From assembly GCA_004298725.1 (NCBI GenBank), contig SCQA01000052.1:1-8758 (forward strand): 8,758 nucleotides of DNA. The letters run 5' to 3'. Positions 1 through 7,214 of this stretch are shown piece by piece (the stretch's first letter is position 1; every line of letters starts with the position of its first letter). This stretch comes from a bacterium. Lineage in GTDB: Bacteria; Desulfobacterota; GWC2-55-46. The notes under the pieces are model-generated. The model saw nothing but the letters and a program-made list of their open reading frames with translations, had not been told where the DNA came from and ran no database searches. The translations under genes were made by a program, and so were the position numbers.

Positions 1-6
1 TAATAA

Positions 7-12
7 AAGGAG
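7..12 (+). promoter_or_regulatory. Ribosome binding site of the ThiC/BzaF-family gene
   Basis: AAGGAG lies 9 nt before the ATG at 22. An in-frame TTG at 19 directly precedes that ATG, but the ATG is the better start codon and is well spaced from this site. The promoter and any riboswitch lie beyond the left edge and cannot be seen. Confidence 0.75.
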
Positions 13-21
13 AAAAGCTTG

Positions 22-1323
22 ATGACACAGTTAGAGGCCGCGAGGAAAGGCATAATTACCGCTGAGATGACGCAAGCCGCGAAGGCGGACGGCGTTAGCG
101 CCGAGTACCTTCGTTTAATGATAGCCGAGGGTAAGGCGGTTATTCCGAATAACACAGGCAGAAAGGCAAGGCTTGTGGGCATTGGAAAGGGGCTTAGAAC
201 AAAAGTGAACGCGAGCATAGGCACGTCGTCGGACATAATTGACGTCAGCGCCGAGGTTGAAAAGGCCATTGCCGCCGAGAAGGCCGGAGCGGATACGCTA
301 ATGGAGCTTTCAGTGGGAGGGGAGCTTGACAATATAAGAAAAGAGGTGCTTTCCGCCACAAGCCTTTCAGTGGGAAGCGTGCCGCTGTATCAGGCGTTTA
401 AAGAGGCGATAGAAAAGTACCATGACCCGAATAAACTGACCGAGGAGCTTCTTTTCGACGTGCTGGAAAAGCAGTGCGCCACGGGCATCTCTTTTATGGC
501 GGTGCATTGCGGCATAAACAGGCTTACGATCGAGAGGCTTTCAAAGCAGGGCTACCGCTACGGCGGGCTTGTGTCAAGGGGCGGCTCTTACATGGTGGGG
601 TGGATGCTTAAAAACAACAAGGAAAATCCGCTTTACGAAAAATTCGACCGCGTCGTTGAAATTTTGAAAAAATACGACTGCGTTCTAAGCCTCGGCAACG
701 GCCTCCGTGCCGGAGCCGTGCATGACAGCCTTGACAGGGCGCAGGTGCAGGAGCTTTTGATAAACTGCGAGCTTGCGTCAATCGGTCAGGATATGGGCTG
801 TCAGATGATGTGCGAAGGCCCCGGGCATTTGCCGCTTGACGACATAGAGGCGAACGTAAGGCTTCAAAAGCGCATGAGCAACGACGCGCCTTTTTACGTG
901 CTTGGCCCGCTTACAACGGATATAGCGGCTGGCTACGACCACATATCCGCCGCCATCGGAGCGGCGGAGGCCGCAAGGCACGGAGCAGACCTTATATGCT
1001 ACGTAACTCCGGCGGAGCATCTGGCGTTGCCGTCAAAAGAAGACGTTATAGAGGGTGTAAGAGCCGCGCGCATAGCCGCGCACGCCGGCGATATGGTCAA
1101 GCTTGGAGCGAAAAGCCGCGATATGGAAATGGCCAAGGCGAGAAGGGACCTGCGCTGGGACGACCAGCAAAGGCTTGGCATGTTCGGCGAGAGGGCCGCT
1201 GAAATACGCGGTAGCAGAGCGCCGGAAAACAACGACACCTGCACGATGTGCGGAAGCTTTTGCGCCCTTGATAACGTAAACGGTTATTTCAAGGAAAGCC
1301 TTGACGCGGGGGTAAAGCGGTAA
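22..1323 (+). CDS. bzaF: ThiC-family radical SAM enzyme, probably 5-hydroxybenzimidazole synthase BzaF
   Basis: A complete 433-residue protein of the ThiC superfamily, short (archaeal/clostridial-length) form. ThiC turns aminoimidazole ribotide (AIR) into HMP-phosphate for thiamin; its anaerobic paralogue BzaF turns AIR into 5-hydroxybenzimidazole, a lower-ligand precursor of cobamides. Seen in the sequence: the C-terminal iron-sulfur motif C407-x2-C410-x3-C414; the two zinc-type histidines H269 (EGPGH) and H333 (EHL), spaced 64 residues as in ThiC; C326 seven residues before H333; and the TKVNASIGTS and APFYVLGPLTTDIA blocks. Several near-invariant ThiC positions are altered: MELSVGG at 94-100 (usually MDLSTGG), SLGNGLRAG at 223-231 (usually SLGDGLRPG), VNASIG for VNANIG, and DIAAGYDH at 300-307 (usually DIAPGYDH). 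These changes surround the substrate site, which is why BzaF is preferred. The canonical ThiC motifs are from memory; ordinary ThiC remains the alternative. Membership of the superfamily is near certain, the subfamily about 65-70%. Confidence 0.7.
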   Translation: MTQLEAARKGIITAEMTQAAKADGVSAEYLRLMIAEGKAVIPNNTGRKARLVGIGKGLRTKVNASIGTSSDIIDVSAEVEKAIAAEKAGADTLMELSVGGELDNIRKEVLSATSLSVGSVPLYQAFKEAIEKYHDPNKLTEELLFDVLEKQCATGISFMAVHCGINRLTIERLSKQGYRYGGLVSRGGSYMVGWMLKNNKENPLYEKFDRVVEILKKYDCVLSLGNGLRAGAVHDSLDRAQVQELLINCELASIGQDMGCQMMCEGPGHLPLDDIEANVRLQKRMSNDAPFYVLGPLTTDIAAGYDHISAAIGAAEAARHGADLICYVTPAEHLALPSKEDVIEGVRAARIAAHAGDMVKLGAKSRDMEMAKARRDLRWDDQQRLGMFGERAAEIRGSRAPENNDTCTMCGSFCALDNVNGYFKESLDAGVKR

Positions 1324-1357
1324 AGGCAGTGGCGATGGACGAGTGAATACTGAAAAA

Positions 1358-1380
1358 CCCCCTCTTAAATTAAGAGGGGG
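1358..1380. repeat. GC-rich perfect palindrome, REP-like intergenic element
   Basis: The arms CCCCCTCTTAA and TTAAGAGGGGG are perfectly complementary around a single central A, folding in practice as a 9-bp stem with a 5-nt loop. It is followed by CAGGGGGAGTTAG, a second G-run that could pair with the same C-arm. There is no T-tract on the + strand side, so it is a poor terminator for the upstream gene. On the - strand the stem is followed by five T, but no - strand gene ends here. The layout resembles dispersed palindromic elements found between genes in many bacterial genomes. Confidence 0.6.
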
Positions 1381-1431
1381 CAGGGGGAGTTAGTACCGGT
1401 TCCTTATCGGAGTAGTTTATCCTGTTTTTTG

Positions 1432-1440
1432 TGCTATAAT
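1432..1440 (+). promoter_or_regulatory. Candidate extended -10 promoter for comM
   Basis: TGCTATAAT is a perfect extended -10 element (TGnTATAAT), about 90 nt before the comM start. The -35 region is weak, which fits an extended -10 promoter. A second TATAAT lies at 1458-1463 without a convincing -35. The region is markedly A/T-rich compared with the flanking genes. Confidence 0.5.
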
Positions 1441-1459
1441 TGTTATATTCATTCCAGTA

Positions 1460-1498
1460 TAATAAAAGTTACGTTTATGGCTTTTTTTGCTTTTATTA
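1460..1498 (+). other. A/T-rich inverted repeat in the comM leader
   Basis: TAATAAAAG (1460-1468) and CTTTTATTA (1490-1498) are perfect 9-bp inverted arms separated by 21 nt. The left arm overlaps the second TATAAT box. It may be a weak leader hairpin or an operator, or it may be chance in A/T-rich DNA. Confidence 0.3.
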
Positions 1499-1530
1499 AA
1501 ATACTTCATCATCTTTGAACGGAAGTAATA

Positions 1531-3057
1531 ATGCTGGCAAGGATTTTAAGCAGCGCGACATTTGGCATAGACGCTTATCCGGTTATAGTCGAGGTTGACA
1601 TTTCGAGGGGAATGCCGGTTTTTTCAACCGTTGGGTTGCCGGACAATGCTGTTAAAGAAAGCAAAGACCGTGTCCGTTCAGCTATTAAAAACTCCGGTTA
1701 CGCGCTTACCCCGAAGAGAATCACAGTAAACCTCGCCCCCGCCCATCTTAAAAAAGAGGGCACCGGTTTCGACTTGCCTGTCGCCGTGGCCATACTCAAA
1801 GCTGAAGGAATAATAAAGAACGATTCTCTGAATGATTACATGGTGGCGGGAGAGCTTTCCCTTGACGGCGGCATCAGGCCCGTGCGCGGCGCGCTTTCCA
1901 TGGCCGTATGCGCCAAAACTGCCGGCAAAAAGCTGATCCTTCCGGATGAGAATAAAAAAGAAGCAGGCCTTGTTGTTGGCGTTGAGGTTTACGGTGTGAC
2001 GCATCTGTCCATGCTCGTTGAATTTCTTAACGGAGAGGCGCGGATGGAGCCGTTTATCGCTGACAGAAGTTTGTTGTTTGCCCATGGCGGCGCGCATGAG
2101 CCGGACCTGTCGGAGGTCAAGGGGCAGGCGCACGTGAAAAGGGCGCTTGAAGTGGCCGCCGCCGGAGGGCATAACCTGCTTATGATAGGCCCGCCCGGCT
2201 CCGGCAAGACCATGCTCGCGAGAAGGCTTCCCACTATACTGCCAGACATGACGCTTGCCGAGGCTATAGAAACCACCAAGGTGCACAGCGTCGCGGGCAC
2301 GCTCAGTTCCGTTGACGGCCTTGTTACCGGCCGTCCTTTCCGTTCACCCCATCATACAATATCCGAAGCAGGGCTTGTCGGCGGCGGCAAGGTACCAAGG
2401 CCGGGCGAGGTTTCCCTTGCCCATAACGGCGTTCTTTTTCTTGATGAATTCCCGGAGTTCAGTAAAAGCGCCATTGAGGTGCTTCGTCAGCCGCTTGAAG
2501 ACGGCATGGTGGTTATATCAAGGGCCGCGGCGTCCATAGCTTACCCTGCTGAGTTCATGCTTGTCGGCGCCATGAACCCTTGCCCGTGCGGCTTTCTCGG
2601 CGACGTTCACAAGGAATGCGTTTGCTCGCCCCTGCAGGTGCTCAAATACAGGTCAAAGCTCTCCGGCCCGGTGCTTGATCGCATAGATATTCATTGCGAA
2701 GTTCCGGCGGTAAGGTTCGGCGAGCTTACGAAAGAATCGCGCGCGGAAGCGTCCGCGGACGTGAAAAAGCGCGTTGACGCGGCAAGGGCGTTGCAGGCGG
2801 AGCGCTTAAAAGATAAAAAGATTTTTTCAAACAGCAGGATGACCCCGAGGCAGATAAAAAAACATTGTGAAGTATCCGGCGACTCGCACAGGCTTCTTGA
2901 AATCGCCGTTGACAAGCTTGGCCTTTCGGCAAGGGCGTACGTCAGAATATTAAAAGTAGCAAGGACGATAGCGGATCTCGACAACGCGGAAAAGATAGAG
3001 GTTCACCACGTTGCCGAGGCCGTGCAGTACCGGACGCTTGACAGGCCCATGGTTTAA
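1531..3057 (+). CDS. comM: YifB/ComM family Mg-chelatase-like AAA+ ATPase
   Basis: A complete 508-residue protein, the usual length for the family. ComM is a cytoplasmic hexameric AAA+ helicase that promotes branch migration when incoming single-stranded DNA is integrated during natural transformation; the family also occurs in bacteria not known to be competent. Visible domains are an N-terminal S5/Lon-like ChlI domain (about 1-170, with FSTVGLPDNAVKESKDRVRS), the AAA+ core with Walker A GPPGSGKT at 220-227 and Walker B VLFLDEFPEF from 301 (D305, E306), the family's cysteine-rich insert (C351-P-C353 and C363-V-C365, a possible metal site), a GPVLDRID segment with R384, and the C-terminal Mg-chelatase lid (about 405-500, with SARAYVRILKVARTIADL). 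The ATG at 1531 is preceded by GGAAG at 1521-1525. It stands alone between two intergenic repeats, so it is probably monocistronic. No other competence gene is in the window, so a role in transformation here is inference. Confidence 0.93.
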   Translation: MLARILSSATFGIDAYPVIVEVDISRGMPVFSTVGLPDNAVKESKDRVRSAIKNSGYALTPKRITVNLAPAHLKKEGTGFDLPVAVAILKAEGIIKNDSLNDYMVAGELSLDGGIRPVRGALSMAVCAKTAGKKLILPDENKKEAGLVVGVEVYGVTHLSMLVEFLNGEARMEPFIADRSLLFAHGGAHEPDLSEVKGQAHVKRALEVAAAGGHNLLMIGPPGSGKTMLARRLPTILPDMTLAEAIETTKVHSVAGTLSSVDGLVTGRPFRSPHHTISEAGLVGGGKVPRPGEVSLAHNGVLFLDEFPEFSKSAIEVLRQPLEDGMVVISRAAASIAYPAEFMLVGAMNPCPCGFLGDVHKECVCSPLQVLKYRSKLSGPVLDRIDIHCEVPAVRFGELTKESRAEASADVKKRVDAARALQAERLKDKKIFSNSRMTPRQIKKHCEVSGDSHRLLEIAVDKLGLSARAYVRILKVARTIADLDNAEKIEVHHVAEAVQYRTLDRPMV

Positions 3058-3084
3058 GTAAGGTTTGATTATTTTTTTTCCTTT

Positions 3085-3113
3085 CCCCTCGCGGGAGAGG
3101 GTAGGGTGAGGGG
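3085..3113. repeat. REP-like intergenic palindrome (CCCCTC / GAGAGGG / GAGGGG type)
   Basis: CCCCTC (3085-3090), a GCGG loop and GAGAGGG (3095-3101) form a short hairpin with one bulged A. The same CCCCTC is also perfectly complementary to GAGGGG at 3108-3113, so two alternative folds exist. This composition matches a widely dispersed intergenic repeat whose - strand translation typically reads HPTLSREG, as it does here. A T-rich run lies just upstream at 3070-3080. Confidence 0.55.
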
Positions 3114-3207
3114 TAAAGGTGAGGAAAAGACTGGTAACGGTTATTGGAAAAGACATCTCAAAATTGATACCCGATACCTTTTGACTGCGTAAAAGAATTA
3201 ATCAGAG

Positions 3208-3230
3208 GTGCCTTAACTTTAACAAGGCGC
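3208..3230 (+). other. Possible leader hairpin upstream of the histidine kinase gene
   Basis: GTGCCTT (3208-3214) pairs with AAGGCGC (3224-3230) with one G-U pair, leaving a 9-nt loop. It lies 28 nt before the kinase start codon. The 201-nt gap 3058-3258 otherwise shows only the REP-like repeat; I found no convincing -35/-10 pair in it. Confidence 0.3.
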
Positions 3231-3258
3231 TTAAATAGCGTTTGATATAGAGGCTGAA

Positions 3259-6156
3259 ATGGCAAAGAAGAGTAGCAATAAAAACAGCGGCGGGCGCGAA
3301 CTGTTTTTAGGCGGAACACGCGAAACCGGCACTTGCGACCAGGGCAATTACTGGTGCATGGTGTTTGAAACGGCCATTGACGGCATGTTCGTAATTGACA
3401 TGCAGGGAAGGTATAAGGACGTCAACCATGCCGGATGCAGGATGTTCGGCTATACGAAGGAGGAGTTTCTTAAGTCAGACGTAAGCCTCTTGCTTTTTCC
3501 GGAGGACGTCGCAGACGCGTTTGAACGCGGTAAAACAGTGTGGCGTACCGGACGGTTGGCGTCTGAGGTGCGCATGAAAAAGAAGGATGGCGGTGAAATA
3601 TGGATTGAGATGACGTCAAACCCTTTTACGCTTGGCGGCATTGAATATTGCCTTGGCGTGAAACGGGATATAACCGCAAGTAAAAAACAAAAAGAAGAGC
3701 TTGTCAATAAAATAAAAGAAAGAACCGATGAGCTTTTGCAGGCGAATGCCGCGCTTAGAAGCGAAATTGAAGATCGCCAACGCATGGGAGACGTGCTTCG
3801 CGCCATACTTGAAGGCACTCAAGCCGTGGCTGGAGACGAGTTTTTGCATTTATTCGTAAAAAATCTCGCATCAGCTACCGGTCTTCGCTGTGCGTTTATA
3901 AGCGAGCTTACCGGCGCGGTAACCGACCCAGTGCGTATACTTGCGATGTGGGATGACGGCAAGTTTGTTACTAATATTCAATATTATCTTAAAGATACGC
4001 CCTGTGAACAGGTTGTAGCGCATAAACTCGGTTATTATCCGCAGGCAGTGAAAAAACTTTTTCCTAATGACCATTTGCTTGTTGAAATGGGCATTGACAG
4101 CTATATCGGCGTGCTTCTTAACGACAGTTCCGGCGCTACAATAGGCATTCTCGCCGTCATGGACGACAAACCCATGTCTGAAAAGCCGGATTTACAGAGG
4201 ATACTTTCTATATTCGCTTCCCGCGCCGCGCTTGAGCTACAAAGAAAACGCGCCGAGGAAGCGCTTAATAAGACCAACGCCATGTTAAGCGCCATATTGG
4301 ACAATTCGCAGGCCGTTATATACCTGAAGGACGAAGCCGGGCGTTTTGTTTTCGTGAACAAACATTACGATAGGCTTTTTAATAAGTCCAAGCAAAGCCT
4401 CGTTGGAAAAACGGACTACGACTTATTTCCAAAAGAGTTTGCTGACGTGTACAGGGCTAATGACAAGAAGGTTGTCGAAGCCAATTCTCCTTGTGAGTTC
4501 GAGGAGACGGCGATGCACTCGGACGGCGTAGAGCATACATATATTTCGCTCAAGTTTACCATACCATCCATACAGGGTTCCTTATGCGGCATATCAACGG
4601 ATATAACAGAGATAAAGCGCGTTTCCGAGGCGCTTAAAAAGAGCGAGAAACTTCTGAAAGACGCCCAGTGCGTGGCGAAGATGGGAAGCTGGGAGCGCGA
4701 CCTTTCTACAAATAAAATAACATGGAGCGACGAGGTTTACGACATATTCGGAGTAAGCCCCGGAGAGTTTGACGGAGATTTTAACGCTCTTATAAGATGT
4801 ATTCATCCTGACGACAGGGAACGCGTCAAGCAAGTCGTTTCAAAGACTGTGCAAGACAAAGTGCCTTATACGATAGATTACAGGATTGTCACCCCTGAGA
4901 AAAAAATAAAGACGCTTCATGTGTACGCCGATGTTATCCTTGACGCGTCCGGCAAGGCTGTGCGCCTTGTTGGAACCGCGCAGGACGTAACTGAAATTAG
5001 AAAGATGCAGGAAGAAGCTATAAAGGCGCAAAAGCTCGAAACAATAGGCACGCTCGCCGGCGGCATCGCGCATGATTTTAATAATCTGCTTGTTGGAGTT
5101 CTCGGTAACGTCGGCATAGCTAAAAAATACATCAACCGCAACGATAAGGCCTTTGAAGTGCTCGGCGATATTGAAAAAGCCGCGCTTCGCGCCAGAGGGC
5201 TGACAAAGAAACTGCTTACCTTTTCAAGCGGCGGCGAGCCTGTTATGGAGGCGGCGCCTATTGACGGCCTTATTCATAACACCGCGGCATTCGCCATTAA
5301 AGATTCCGGCGTTCTTGTTGATTGCGCGTTGCCAAAAGAGTTGTGGCACGCGGTGGTTGACGAAGGGCAGATAGCGCAGGTTATAAACAACGTGGTCATG
5401 AACGCCGTTTACGCCATGGACGGCGCCGGCGTAATACATATTTCCGCTGATAACGTTGAAGTTACGCCGTCTGCGGAGGTTGTAGCGCCGCTAAAGCCTG
5501 GCAGATACGTGCTGGTGTCGGTAAAAGACACGGGTTGCGGCATACCTGAAAACAATCTTACAAAAATATTCGACCCGTTTTTTACCACAAAAACAGCAGG
5601 TAGCGGACTTGGTCTTGCGGTCTCATATTCCATTGTAAAAAAACACAACGGCGCTATAATCGTAGACTCATCGCATGGCAAAGGCACTACAGTGCGAATT
5701 TACCTTCCCGCGGCCGGGTCTGCCGTAGTCATGGAAAATGTCTCGACAGAAGTTTTTTCGTCCGGCATGACAGGCAAAGGCAGGGTGCTTGTTATGGACG
5801 ATGAAGACGTGGTAAGGGAAGTTTCAGGCGAGATGCTGACCATACTCGGCTACGAGCCGGATCTTGCTCCAGACGGCGAGCAGGCCGTTATGAAGTACAA
5901 AGAGGCCATGACCTCAGGCAAGCCGTATGTTTTTGTCATACTCGATCTTACAGTGCCGGGCGGCTTGGGCGGCAAGGATACGGTAAAACAGCTTTTGAGT
6001 ATTGACCCGAACGCCAGCGTGATAGTGTCAAGCGGCTATTCTAACGACCCCATAATGGCCGACTATGATAAATACGGCTTTAAAGGCGTCGTATCAAAGC
6101 CATATACCATAAGCATGCTCGGCAAGGTAATTAAAGGCGTATTTGGCAACGGGTAA
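3259..6156 (+). CDS. Cytoplasmic hybrid sensor histidine kinase (PAS-GAF-PAS-PAS-HisKA-HATPase-REC)
   Basis: A complete 965-residue hybrid kinase. Domains in order: PAS (about 35-140, ending in the PAC signature RDIT), a Lys/Glu-rich coiled coil (143-185), GAF (about 190-325), PAS (342-452), PAS_3-type (470-580), HisKA with H605 in GGIAHDFNNLL, HATPase_c (about 700-817), and a C-terminal receiver (842-960). The catalytic parts look intact: N-box N715, G1 box D757-T-G-C-G, F-box FDPFF near 772, and G2 box GSGLGL at 781-786. The receiver has acidic pocket D847/D848, phosphoacceptor D896, S924 and K947. There is no signal peptide or membrane segment, so it should sense a cytoplasmic signal; the ligands cannot be told from sequence. 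The ATG at 3259 is preceded by AGAGG at 3249-3253. No response regulator or phosphotransfer protein is adjacent, so it is an orphan kinase. I do not recognise a specific named homologue. Confidence 0.92.
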   Translation: MAKKSSNKNSGGRELFLGGTRETGTCDQGNYWCMVFETAIDGMFVIDMQGRYKDVNHAGCRMFGYTKEEFLKSDVSLLLFPEDVADAFERGKTVWRTGRLASEVRMKKKDGGEIWIEMTSNPFTLGGIEYCLGVKRDITASKKQKEELVNKIKERTDELLQANAALRSEIEDRQRMGDVLRAILEGTQAVAGDEFLHLFVKNLASATGLRCAFISELTGAVTDPVRILAMWDDGKFVTNIQYYLKDTPCEQVVAHKLGYYPQAVKKLFPNDHLLVEMGIDSYIGVLLNDSSGATIGILAVMDDKPMSEKPDLQRILSIFASRAALELQRKRAEEALNKTNAMLSAILDNSQAVIYLKDEAGRFVFVNKHYDRLFNKSKQSLVGKTDYDLFPKEFADVYRANDKKVVEANSPCEFEETAMHSDGVEHTYISLKFTIPSIQGSLCGISTDITEIKRVSEALKKSEKLLKDAQCVAKMGSWERDLSTNKITWSDEVYDIFGVSPGEFDGDFNALIRCIHPDDRERVKQVVSKTVQDKVPYTIDYRIVTPEKKIKTLHVYADVILDASGKAVRLVGTAQDVTEIRKMQEEAIKAQKLETIGTLAGGIAHDFNNLLVGVLGNVGIAKKYINRNDKAFEVLGDIEKAALRARGLTKKLLTFSSGGEPVMEAAPIDGLIHNTAAFAIKDSGVLVDCALPKELWHAVVDEGQIAQVINNVVMNAVYAMDGAGVIHISADNVEVTPSAEVVAPLKPGRYVLVSVKDTGCGIPENNLTKIFDPFFTTKTAGSGLGLAVSYSIVKKHNGAIIVDSSHGKGTTVRIYLPAAGSAVVMENVSTEVFSSGMTGKGRVLVMDDEDVVREVSGEMLTILGYEPDLAPDGEQAVMKYKEAMTSGKPYVFVILDLTVPGGLGGKDTVKQLLSIDPNASVIVSSGYSNDPIMADYDKYGFKGVVSKPYTISMLGKVIKGVFGNG

Positions 6157-6211
6157 AGGTGGTTGCTCGTATTACTTCTCTTTCATCAGATTGGGGTGGA
6201 GAAGGTTGAAA

Positions 6212-6223
6212 ATGCGAAACTAA
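6212..6223 (+). other. Three-codon open reading frame with a strong ribosome binding site, before pgpA
   Basis: GGAGAAGG at 6198-6205 is the best ribosome binding site of the region and lies 6 nt before ATG CGA AAC TAA. The stop is 10 nt before the pgpA ATG, which has no clear ribosome binding site of its own. This could be a minimal leader that delivers ribosomes to pgpA, or a chance ATG beside a displaced Shine-Dalgarno sequence. The two frames differ, so it is not an N-terminal extension of pgpA. Confidence 0.35.
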
Positions 6224-6233
6224 TACCTGTTGT

Positions 6234-6725
6234 ATGGCGCAGGCTCGGCTCGCTTTGAAAAAAAACATAATTAAATTTATTGGAACAGGGGCATATACCG
6301 GATATTTTCCGTTTATGCCCGGCACTATAGGCACGCTTGTCGGCGTGCCTATAGCGTATTTAATTTCCGCGTGGCCGCTTTACGCTCAGGCGGCCTTTAT
6401 TTTGTTTGTCTTTTGCGTCAGCGTTTACACGGCAGGCGAAACGGCGATAATGCTTGGAAAAAGCGACCCGCCTCAGGTTGTGTGCGATGAAATAACAGGC
6501 TATCTGATTTCAATATTCCTTATACCGTTTACCGCTGTCAATGTCATTATAGCTTTTGTTTTTTTCAGGTTTTTTGATATTCTGAAACCCTTTCCAATAA
6601 GGCAAGTAGACAGACGCATACGCGGCGGAATCGGCATAACGCTTGACGACGTTGTTGCCGGAGTATTTGCCAATATATGCGCTCAGGCGGCGTTATGGCT
6701 GATAAAAAACCGGATAACTGCTTAA
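6234..6725 (+). CDS. pgpA: Phosphatidylglycerophosphatase A
   Basis: A complete 163-residue inner-membrane enzyme of usual family length. PgpA removes the phosphate of phosphatidylglycerophosphate to give phosphatidylglycerol, the last step of that phospholipid's synthesis. Seen: the N-terminal family block GYFPFMPGTIGTLVG (M28-P29-G30-T31), two hydrophobic stretches at about 34-70 and 88-112, the conserved acidic motif C84-D85-E86 followed by ITGYLIS, the FFRFFDILKPFPI segment (about 110-122), and D138-D139-V-V-A-G before a final hydrophobic helix. An in-frame stop at 6207 prevents a longer protein. The ATG at 6234 is the only ATG available but lacks a clear Shine-Dalgarno; a TTG at 6255 would begin MKKNIIKFIGTG, which also fits family N-termini. 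The 3' end overlaps pncC, so the two are co-transcribed. Confidence 0.92.
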   Translation: MAQARLALKKNIIKFIGTGAYTGYFPFMPGTIGTLVGVPIAYLISAWPLYAQAAFILFVFCVSVYTAGETAIMLGKSDPPQVVCDEITGYLISIFLIPFTAVNVIIAFVFFRFFDILKPFPIRQVDRRIRGGIGITLDDVVAGVFANICAQAALWLIKNRITA

Positions 6726-7210
6726 AAAAAGGCGGTTCTGCCGCCGTAATTGCCGGAAGGCTTTTGAAAGACGGCAAGCGGAGTTTGACTGTCGCGTTTG
6801 CCGAGTCATGCACCGGAGGGCTTGCCTCAAGCATGATGACGGACATAGCCGGAAGCTCGGATTATTTTGTCGGAAGCATTGTGGCTTATTCCAACGATGT
6901 TAAAATGAAGCTTCTTGGCGTTAAGGCCGGAACTCTCAAGAAATACGGCGCGGTATCGGCGCAAACAGCGGTGGAGATGGCTTTCGGGGTTAGAAAAAAA
7001 CTTTCATCCGTTATCGGCGTGGCTATTACCGGTATTGCCGGGCCGTCCGGCGGGAGCTTTGAAAAACCCGTAGGTACGGTATTTATATGCGTTGACAGCC
7101 CGAAAAAGCGCGTTGTGCGAGAGTTTCATTTTAAAGGCAACAGAACCGCGATAAAAAAACGCTCCGCTTGCGCCGCCTTGAATCTGCTTATAGAATTTCT
7201 GGACAGTTGA
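6695..7210 (+). CDS. pncC: Stand-alone CinA C-terminal domain protein, nicotinamide-nucleotide amidohydrolase
   Basis: A complete 171-residue CinA_C (PncC) protein. The family hydrolyses NMN to nicotinate mononucleotide and ammonia, recycling the NMN made by NAD-dependent DNA ligase. Seen: AESCTGG with the likely catalytic S38, YSNDVK with K70 at the spacing found in E. coli PncC, GAVSAQTA, and the GIAGPSGG...KPVGTVF signature. The N-terminal MoCF-like domain of full-length CinA is absent, so length and content match single-domain PncC. Two ATG codons are possible: 6677 and 6695. I prefer 6695 because AGGCGG (6685-6690) lies just before it, while 6677 has only GGAG 13 nt away. From 6695 the gene overlaps pgpA by 31 nt in another frame. 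It could carry the label cinA in some annotations. Confidence 0.88.
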   Translation: MADKKPDNCLKKGGSAAVIAGRLLKDGKRSLTVAFAESCTGGLASSMMTDIAGSSDYFVGSIVAYSNDVKMKLLGVKAGTLKKYGAVSAQTAVEMAFGVRKKLSSVIGVAITGIAGPSGGSFEKPVGTVFICVDSPKKRVVREFHFKGNRTAIKKRSACAALNLLIEFLDS

Positions 7211-7214
7211 AATT

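Noticed and set aside
996..1244. Overlapping + and - strand frames within the ThiC/BzaF gene
   Set aside because: They lie entirely inside a conserved enzyme gene, are rich in Arg and Ser as shadow frames are, and lack ribosome binding sites.
1352..1380. Rho-independent terminator for the first gene
   Set aside because: The stem is strong but no T-tract follows it on the + strand; the T-tract exists only on the - strand, where no gene ends. Better described as a repeat.
1678..2286. A long (202-codon) - strand reading frame inside comM
   Set aside because: It is antisense to conserved comM coding sequence, shows no domain, and is explained by codon bias of the + strand gene.
2950..3156. A 68-codon - strand reading frame across the comM end and the gap after it, containing HPTLSREG
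   Set aside because: The peptide is the typical translation of a dispersed intergenic repeat, and the rest is antisense to comM. There is no ribosome binding site or recognisable domain.
3164..3192. Promoter starting at TTGATA before the histidine kinase
   Set aside because: No acceptable -10 sequence occurs at 16-18 nt from it.
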